Below, in pieces: positions 32,575 through 38,130 of a DNA stretch of 38,130 nt; positions within the stretch are counted from its first letter, which is position 1, and the number at the start of each line of letters is the position of its first letter. Below the pieces are notes generated by a model. It was given only the letters and a program-made list of their open reading frames with translations. It searched no databases and was not told the origin of the DNA. The stretch is taken from positions 1 to 38,130 of the forward strand of contig PNKB01000028.1 of NCBI GenBank assembly GCA_013997645.1, in the 5' to 3' direction. The DNA is from Cyanobacteria bacterium PR.3.49 (lineage in GTDB: Bacteria; Cyanobacteriota; Vampirovibrionia; Obscuribacterales; Obscuribacteraceae). A program made the position numbers and the translations under genes.

Positions 32575-34005
32575 TCAATGCGGAGGCATCGGAATCCAGA
32601 CAGGCGGCTTGCCCGGAAACTTCATTTTGCCGAGAATAGCTTTGTCGTCAGCATCGTGAGGTTTTAAGTAAACGTAATAACTGTCATTGCGTTCGATCAA
32701 ATCGTCTTTAGGTTGGCTGCGCGGACTGATCAGCATGTCATTGGTAAAACGAACGTGCATGTAATACGGCAATAATTGCGTGAAATTTGGAACGTCGGGT
32801 TCTATCTCATAGGTGAGCATTTGCGTTCCTGCGATTTTCAGCACTTGTGCGGACGCCGCCTTAACGGGCTTGGTCGGAATTTCCAACCAGCTCGTACCAA
32901 CTTGCACAAAAGTTCTAAATGTCGGCGACATCACATACAAAGGATCATCACCTTTGGTGTTGCGTAAATAAATGGTGACTAAATAAGTCTTGCCTTTACC
33001 GAATTCGACATTCTTCACATCGGCGCGCAATCCCTGCATGCCTAACTCTTCAAGTGCCAATCGCTGCTGCGCTTTGGCCTCGATAACATCCGCTTCGTAT
33101 TTTTCTACCGCCCAATTGAGCCCCCAGGCAATAAGACAGGTCGGCACCAACCACATCACAAAACGTCCGAGAAAACGCTCCAACCCTTCGCCGAGTTTGA
33201 CTCTGTGCGCAGATGCCTGCTGAGGGGAAATCTCGTAAATGCTGCGCGCCGTTTCTTGTGGCGAAACTACATCTGATGATTCCGTTTGAGATTTTGCCGG
33301 CGCTGCATGATCGAAAACTGCCTGTTTGGAAACTCCTTGCTTAACGAACGACTCTCCCTTGCGCATTTCCATGATGCGATCGGCGCGGGCCGCTATCTCG
33401 GGATTGTGCGTTACTACCACAAGAGTTACATTCAAAGCCTTATGAATGTCCATCAGCAAATTGAGAATTTCAGCTTCGGTGATTTCGTCGAGATCGGCCG
33501 TGGGCTCATCGGCAAGCAACAAGCTCGGCGAATTTACCAGAGCGCGGGCAATTGCTACCCGGCGCTGTTCACCACCGGATAACTGCCCGGGATAGGCCTC
33601 AGCTCTGTGCGCTAGACCGACTCGATCCAATAAGGCTCGTGCGCGGGCATAGACTTCTTCGCCTTTGAGCTTTCCTGAAATCAAGCCGGGCAATGCAACA
33701 TTATCAATTGCTCTGAGCGAAGGAAGCAGACTGGCAAATTGAAAAACAAATCCAAGTTTTTGATTGCGTAATTCAGCTCTAGTATTGTCATCAAGGGACC
33801 ATTGATTGACACCATCGATAATAATTTCACCGGCTGTGGGCCGGCTGATGCCTCCGATCATACCCAGCAAAGTAGACTTTCCAGATCCTGAGCGTCCGAC
33901 TATGGCCAGAGATTCCCCTTGCCCGAGCTCCAGGCTGACGTTTTTCACTGCGTCAAGAGAGCGCTCGCCACTGTAATTTTTGGCTACCGATACGACTGAA
34001 AGCAT
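32575..34005 (-). CDS. ABC transporter ATPase with fused C-terminal membrane/ectodomain
   Basis: Residues 1-225 of 476 are a MacB/LolD-type ATPase: Walker A GRSGSGKS (37-44), Q-loop Gln89, signature LSGGEQ (142-147), Walker B LLLADE (162-167) and switch His200. After a linker, one transmembrane helix (about 281-300) leads to an extracytoplasmic beta-rich domain (about 310-476). That is not usual for this ATPase family, in which the subunit ends near residue 240. ATG shares one base with the stop of the permease gene (TAATG), so the two are coupled. It powers the FtsX-like permease encoded just upstream. Confidence 0.9.
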   Translation of the reverse strand: MLSVVSVAKNYSGERSLDAVKNVSLELGQGESLAIVGRSGSGKSTLLGMIGGISRPTAGEIIIDGVNQWSLDDNTRAELRNQKLGFVFQFASLLPSLRAIDNVALPGLISGKLKGEEVYARARALLDRVGLAHRAEAYPGQLSGGEQRRVAIARALVNSPSLLLADEPTADLDEITEAEILNLLMDIHKALNVTLVVVTHNPEIAARADRIMEMRKGESFVKQGVSKQAVFDHAAPAKSQTESSDVVSPQETARSIYEISPQQASAHRVKLGEGLERFLGRFVMWLVPTCLIAWGLNWAVEKYEADVIEAKAQQRLALEELGMQGLRADVKNVEFGKGKTYLVTIYLRNTKGDDPLYVMSPTFRTFVQVGTSWLEIPTKPVKAASAQVLKIAGTQMLTYEIEPDVPNFTQLLPYYMHVRFTNDMLISPRSQPKDDLIERNDSYYVYLKPHDADDKAILGKMKFPGKPPVWIPMPPH

Positions 34006-35321
34006 TAGCCGCCCTCACTCTGAATCAGCAAATAAGGCTCCTCGAGACTAGCTCTCCATGCGGGCACCAGCGCACCCAAGAGGCCAACCATTGCCGATAC
34101 GACAGAGCAGCAGATACCAACACAAACAATTGTCGTCGCTTGCGGCCAAACAAACTCGACATGCAAAGTTTCCAGATAATAGACGAGCGAACGTTGAAAA
34201 AGCAGCAATAGGCCGGAGCCGAATATGATACCGGTGATGCCGCCCAGCGATGTCGTAAAAACAGCTTCAGCTAAAAGCATTCCCATCACGTCCGCATGTC
34301 GTGAGCCGATTGCTCGAAGCAGTCCGACTTCACGCCGACGCTCTGAAATAATTCCGGAAAATAGAAGACTGACCATGATCAACATCGCCACCAGCATCAT
34401 GGCCGTAAAACCAAGCATACCCCCTAAAAGAGCAGTTGTTGCTTGTCTGGTCGAAGTAACAATCGTGGCGCCGCTGACGACTTTCACTCCAGGCAATTTG
34501 GCTATGGCAAAACGAGCCTGTTCGGGCGTGGCGCCGAACTTTAGCTTGACTAATATCGCGGAAATTTTTGCTGGGTCGAAAGTTGCCAACGAATCAGACG
34601 GATCTTCAGTTTTTTTCACACCTGAGGAATTTTGCAAATCGTTCGAACGACCGGTTCGCTCCTTCACTTTTGCTTGCAGGAGCTTTACCGTTTCGTATTC
34701 GGCAAAGAAAGAATCATCAACCGGTCCTACTCCGCTGCGACCCAGCTTTGCATAAATATTGGCAGGTACATTGCAGGGGGCAATTTCATCACCAATAGCT
34801 TCAGAACGCCTGCTGCCGGCAAGAATATCGCCCGGCACCATTGGTCTGGGTGCGCGTGTCACCACCCACGGCATGATCGTAAAATCCCTTTTGGCGTCGA
34901 AGCCGATGAGATTGGCTTTGCACTCGGGCATGCCCGACATGATCGGCACTTGAAAGTAAGTTTGCGGTGCGGCTTGCGCGATGCCATCCATCTTCTCGAT
35001 TTCAGCGACGAGCCCGGCATCTAAAGTCTCATCCGTCGGCTGCACGGTCAGCAAGGCACTGGTTATATTGACCATCGCATTTGCAGGCACGACGACCAGG
35101 TCTGCCCCCATACGCGAGAAACTGGTATCCATGCTGTCTTTGATGCCGTTTGCCACCGTATATGATGCAAAAACGCCGCCCGTCGACAACGTAACGGCAA
35201 GGACAAGCATGATTGTTCTGGCCGGCTTTCTCAAAACATTTTGCAGCGCCAGCCGAGAAAAGAGAAACAATGCGGCACCGGGCCTTCGCCCGGATTGCTT
35301 GCCTGCGTACTGTGATACCAC
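34005..35321 (-). CDS. ABC permease, FtsX/MacB type
   Basis: The start is GTG 35321 with GAGG about 9 bases upstream; a TTG five codons earlier is the only alternative I saw. The 438 residues have one transmembrane helix near the start (residues 32-55), a large extracytoplasmic domain of about 240 residues, then three helices near the end with the family's LLRAIGSRHADVMGMLLAEA cytoplasmic loop. MacB-like permeases act mechanically on envelope substrates rather than as pores. It lies 24 bases after the copper-protein gene and overlaps the ATPase gene by one base. Confidence 0.85.
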   Translation of the reverse strand: MVSQYAGKQSGRRPGAALFLFSRLALQNVLRKPARTIMLVLAVTLSTGGVFASYTVANGIKDSMDTSFSRMGADLVVVPANAMVNITSALLTVQPTDETLDAGLVAEIEKMDGIAQAAPQTYFQVPIMSGMPECKANLIGFDAKRDFTIMPWVVTRAPRPMVPGDILAGSRRSEAIGDEIAPCNVPANIYAKLGRSGVGPVDDSFFAEYETVKLLQAKVKERTGRSNDLQNSSGVKKTEDPSDSLATFDPAKISAILVKLKFGATPEQARFAIAKLPGVKVVSGATIVTSTRQATTALLGGMLGFTAMMLVAMLIMVSLLFSGIISERRREVGLLRAIGSRHADVMGMLLAEAVFTTSLGGITGIIFGSGLLLLFQRSLVYYLETLHVEFVWPQATTIVCVGICCSVVSAMVGLLGALVPAWRASLEEPYLLIQSEGG

Positions 35322-35345
35322 TGCCTGCCGCCTCAAATAACCAGT

Positions 35346-36956
35346 TTAGAGAGTGGTGCAGCGGCTGTTTTTAAGCTGCTCGGCCTTTGTCGGCACGATT
35401 ACGCAGTCATGGTGCCCGCCGAAATTAGGCAGATATCCAATTGGTTCGAGCGTATCTTGAGTGAAGATAAACGCACCGCTGGACATTCTTTGAAATCCGC
35501 TAAAAATCTGAAAGACATATTTGCCGTCATAAGTGACAGCCATCGTCTGACAATCCGGACCGATATTCTGAAATTTCTTGATGATTTTCCATGTCTTGGT
35601 ATCGACTACGCAACAGCCACTGTTAGCTGGTTTTGGATAGAGCACGGAGACGAACATCTTGCTTCCGTCGACGGAAAAACAAAGATGGAATGGACTCGGA
35701 TAATCACCGCTCCAGGTGGGGTCTTTTACGAAAGTAATTTTCTTCCAGTTGCGAGGATCGGCATCAGCAGTATCGAATACTGCCATATTGTTCTGCTTGA
35801 TGTTATTCATCATCAAGAAAGATTTGCCGTCAGGAGAAAAACCGGCTTCGTGTCCAACGCATTTCACGTCATCGAGCTTGATCTCCCAGGTATCAGGACC
35901 TGAGCTCACTTTGGCTATAGGCAAATTGCCGGGCGAACCTTCCGGGCAATGAAGACAGCAAACCGGCTCCCAATTCTGCCTGTCGACTATGATTGCACAG
36001 GAAAGCATGCGGATAATCAATGCTGAATAGCGTCCACCCGGATGGTGCACGACCGCATCCAAACCGGAAAGAGTTCTGGGCGAATCGCCCGGCAATTGTC
36101 CGGTATAAACCAGATACTCGGCCATCGGCACCATTTCCCAATCAATCTTGTTGCCTTTGGTGCCTTCCAATTCGAACTTGCCGGTTTCTTTGGCAGCATT
36201 CAGTCTCGTCAATCTGATCTTGCCGCCTTTCGACCAGTTTTCTTCCATGCCACCATTAGCAGTGGCACCGATCCAGTCGGCGCGGAAAGCCATTTGCACT
36301 TTGGTCTTTTCCGCTCCTACAGCTCTATTGAAAAATGCACAAACATCCTTCTGTCCATCCGCTCCGGCAAAACCTGAAGCATCAGGATAAATCGTCGTGT
36401 GAACACCCAACCCGATGCCGGTTGTTTCAGCAATGTCTTCCATCAAATTCATCGCCGTTCCATCGAACTGAACACGATAGATGTGATTGCCCATACCCCA
36501 TTTGCCAAGCATGCCGCGTTCTTTGATTTGAGTCGGCAAACCGTAGATCATGACATTGTCGCCGCCCTGGGTTGAATTGATGAACTCAAAGCCTTTGTAC
36601 GGGTCGGGTGACGGATAGGCAGCCAAATGGTGCGAAATCGGACAAGAGTCGCCGTAATTCCAGTAACTTATCCACGCCAACGTGCGACCCGAGTTGAGAT
36701 CAACTGCGTGAGTGCCGCCGCCCAGTTTTTGGGGTGTCAAGTATATATATTGCCCCAACTGTTCGAAAGATTGCTTCAGTTTGCCGGCATTGACTATCTC
36801 GGTGCTGGCGGGCAATTCGTTAGAGCCGACGCCGCCGGCACTCCATTTGCTAATACCTTCACCTGCCTCAGACAGGAGTTTGCGCCCGAACACCATCCCT
36901 GCAGCGCCAAGGGCAGCTGCGCCCAGAATCTTTCTGCGACTGAATATACGGGACAT
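35346..36956 (-). CDS. Tat-exported copper beta-propeller protein (thiocyanate dehydrogenase/NosZ-like)
   Basis: The start is ATG 36956 with AGGAGG 7 bases upstream. Of 536 residues, 1-24 are a Tat signal (SRRKIL then a hydrophobic Ala-Gly stretch). The rest reads as a seven-bladed-propeller enzyme like nitrous oxide reductase and, more closely, thiocyanate dehydrogenase, through GGGTHAVDL, SYWNYGDSCPISHHLAAYP, KGFEFINSTQGG and GHEAGFSPDG. Likely copper ligands: His109/His110, His186, His369, His424, His515. The 91-residue gap between the last two matches, as I recall, that of known thiocyanate dehydrogenase. Reaction would be SCN- + H2O to cyanate + S0; other substrates are possible. First gene of an operon with the ABC transporter. 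Confidence 0.65.
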   Translation of the reverse strand: MSRIFSRRKILGAAALGAAGMVFGRKLLSEAGEGISKWSAGGVGSNELPASTEIVNAGKLKQSFEQLGQYIYLTPQKLGGGTHAVDLNSGRTLAWISYWNYGDSCPISHHLAAYPSPDPYKGFEFINSTQGGDNVMIYGLPTQIKERGMLGKWGMGNHIYRVQFDGTAMNLMEDIAETTGIGLGVHTTIYPDASGFAGADGQKDVCAFFNRAVGAEKTKVQMAFRADWIGATANGGMEENWSKGGKIRLTRLNAAKETGKFELEGTKGNKIDWEMVPMAEYLVYTGQLPGDSPRTLSGLDAVVHHPGGRYSALIIRMLSCAIIVDRQNWEPVCCLHCPEGSPGNLPIAKVSSGPDTWEIKLDDVKCVGHEAGFSPDGKSFLMMNNIKQNNMAVFDTADADPRNWKKITFVKDPTWSGDYPSPFHLCFSVDGSKMFVSVLYPKPANSGCCVVDTKTWKIIKKFQNIGPDCQTMAVTYDGKYVFQIFSGFQRMSSGAFIFTQDTLEPIGYLPNFGGHHDCVIVPTKAEQLKNSRCTTL

Positions 36957-37163
36957 GTCTGGCCTCCTACTTGAAACCCTTAGCTCATTGCATATTCTTG
37001 CACAATTCTTAGAGCAATGAATTCTATATATACCTAGCGATAAATATAGAGAAAGCAGTACACGCGCCGCGTCAAATAAAGTTCTTTTCCAGACTGCAAG
37101 CCGGCTTCAGCGGAAATTACCGCATATGATCTTAGGGTCGCATCAACAAAACCAGGCACCCGC

Positions 37164-38130
37164 ATGCAAACCCTCCCTTCGCAAATTTCACAACTGAATG
37201 CGATCGTGGAAAAGCACTGGGGTATACACAAACTCAGGCCGCTTCAAGAGCCGGCCATGTGTGCGGTACTGGAAGGGCGCGACTCACTGGTCGTAATGCC
37301 CACAGGCGGCGGAAAGTCGCTTTGCTTTCAAGCACCCGCGGTTATGCGTGGCGATACCACGGTAGTAATTTCTCCGCTCATTTCCCTGATGAAAGATCAG
37401 GTCGACGGTTTAATCTCATCGGGAATTTCCGCAGTTCAACTGAACAGCTCGCTCACCCCGGAAGAAAGGCAACAACACGAGAAGGATATTCTTGCAGGAC
37501 AGGTTCGTCTGCTTTTCGTGTCGCCCGAAAGATTGGTGCAGACAGACTTGCAGGATCTGCTGCGCAAGATTGATGTGCGCACATTTGCCATCGACGAAGC
37601 ACATTGCATCAGCCACTGGGGTCACGACTTTCGCCCTGAGTACAGGCAACTGCGCTTGCTCAAATCAATGTTTCCCAAAGCGTCAGTTCACGCATATACA
37701 GCAACAGCAACCGAACAGGTTCGCTCAGACATCATCCAGCAATTAAACCTTACCGACCCGGAAATTTTGGTCGGCAATTTCGATCGCGCCAATCTTACGT
37801 ATCGCATCATGCCGCGCCGCGGCGGTTTGTCAAAGCAGGTTCTTTCAGTCATCGACCGTCATAGAGGCGAAGGCGGAATAATTTACTGCATTAGAAGAGC
37901 AGAAGTTGATGAGCTGACTGCTGAACTGAAACAGATCGGCATCAAGGCAATGGCTTACCACGCCGGTATGACTTCGCAAGAAAGATCGCAAACGCAAGAA
38001 GCATTTTCTGAAGAACACTGCGATGTTGTGGTGGCAACAGTAGCTTTTGGCATGGGCATAGACAGATCGAATGTTCGCTATGTCCTTCACACGGCAATGC
38101 CGAAATCTTTGGAAGCATATCAGCAAGAAA
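37164..38130 (+). CDS. recQ: RecQ-family DNA helicase, N-terminal part (3' truncated)
   Basis: From ATG 37164 an open frame of 322 complete codons runs off the window. It begins QLNAIVEKHWGIHKLRPLQEPA, the Q-like motif of RecQ, then Walker A MPTGGGKS (45-52, Lys51), motif Ia SPLISLMKDQV, DEAH (144-147), aromatic loop CISHWGHDFRPEY, motif III YTATAT, and the C-lobe YCIRRAEVDELTAEL...AYHAG...ATVAFGMGID. It unwinds DNA 3' to 5' in recombination and repair. Zinc and HRDC domains, if any, lie beyond the edge. About 200 bases upstream, shared with the divergent gene, contain an AT-rich TATATATA tract. Confidence 0.95.
   Translation, partial: MQTLPSQISQLNAIVEKHWGIHKLRPLQEPAMCAVLEGRDSLVVMPTGGGKSLCFQAPAVMRGDTTVVISPLISLMKDQVDGLISSGISAVQLNSSLTPEERQQHEKDILAGQVRLLFVSPERLVQTDLQDLLRKIDVRTFAIDEAHCISHWGHDFRPEYRQLRLLKSMFPKASVHAYTATATEQVRSDIIQQLNLTDPEILVGNFDRANLTYRIMPRRGGLSKQVLSVIDRHRGEGGIIYCIRRAEVDELTAELKQIGIKAMAYHAGMTSQERSQTQEAFSEEHCDVVVATVAFGMGIDRSNVRYVLHTAMPKSLEAYQQE

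Overview
The window is a chromosomal segment of a Gram-negative-type bacterium. My best guess is the non-photosynthetic cyanobacterial lineage (Vampirovibrionia/Melainabacteria, Obscuribacterales-like). This is inference. It rests on a cyanobacterial-style RRM protein with a Gly-rich tail, a response-regulator/Ser-Thr-kinase fusion, many secreted or lipidated small proteins, TPR-rich proteins of unknown role, and Gram-negative exports (Tat signal, lipoproteins, MacB/Lol-type ABC transporter). I saw no tRNA, rRNA, CRISPR array, insertion sequence or phage module.

Layout. 1-1.1 kb: a truncated CDS, a DUF2188-type small protein and a small secreted protein closed by a strong terminator. 1.15-2.86 kb (minus): two translationally coupled COG3541-type nucleotidyltransferases. 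2.9-9.3 kb (plus): two paralogous polytopic membrane proteins, each preceded by a copy of the same promoter/leader module, then a small membrane protein and a lipoprotein. 9.3-12.2 kb: a response regulator-Ser/Thr kinase fusion (minus, TTG start) divergent from a secreted TPR-like protein. 12.2-14.1 kb: small membrane or secreted proteins, including a SecD-P1-like domain. 14.3-15.8 kb: a lipoprotein plus a glutathionylspermidine-synthase-like ATP-grasp enzyme, resembling the ygiB-ygiC pair. 15.9-18.4 kb: a strong promoter, a structured leader of about 370 nt, an unknown 273-aa protein and an RtcB ligase of the release-factor-H-coupled type. 18.4-22.1 kb: a small membrane protein, a zinc-ribbon protein, a Crp/Fnr regulator, a second DUF2188-like cluster and an unknown protein. 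22.2-25.9 kb (minus): a large DUF695-like/helical-repeat protein overlapping a ROK kinase. 26.1-29.5 kb: an exported UPF0145 protein, a TPR/proline-rich membrane protein and a small unknown protein. 29.7-32.5 kb: an M13 peptidase divergent from the RRM protein. 32.6-37.0 kb (minus): a three-gene operon with a Tat-exported copper beta-propeller protein (thiocyanate dehydrogenase/NosZ-like), an ABC permease and an ABC ATPase with an unusual C-terminal ectodomain. 37.16 kb to the end: recQ, cut by the window edge.

Most notable: the duplicated promoter-leader-membrane-protein module with a conserved dyad at an identical distance from the -10 box; the RtcB operon with an unknown partner and two RNA-structure candidates but no prfH in view; and the thiocyanate-dehydrogenase-like operon.
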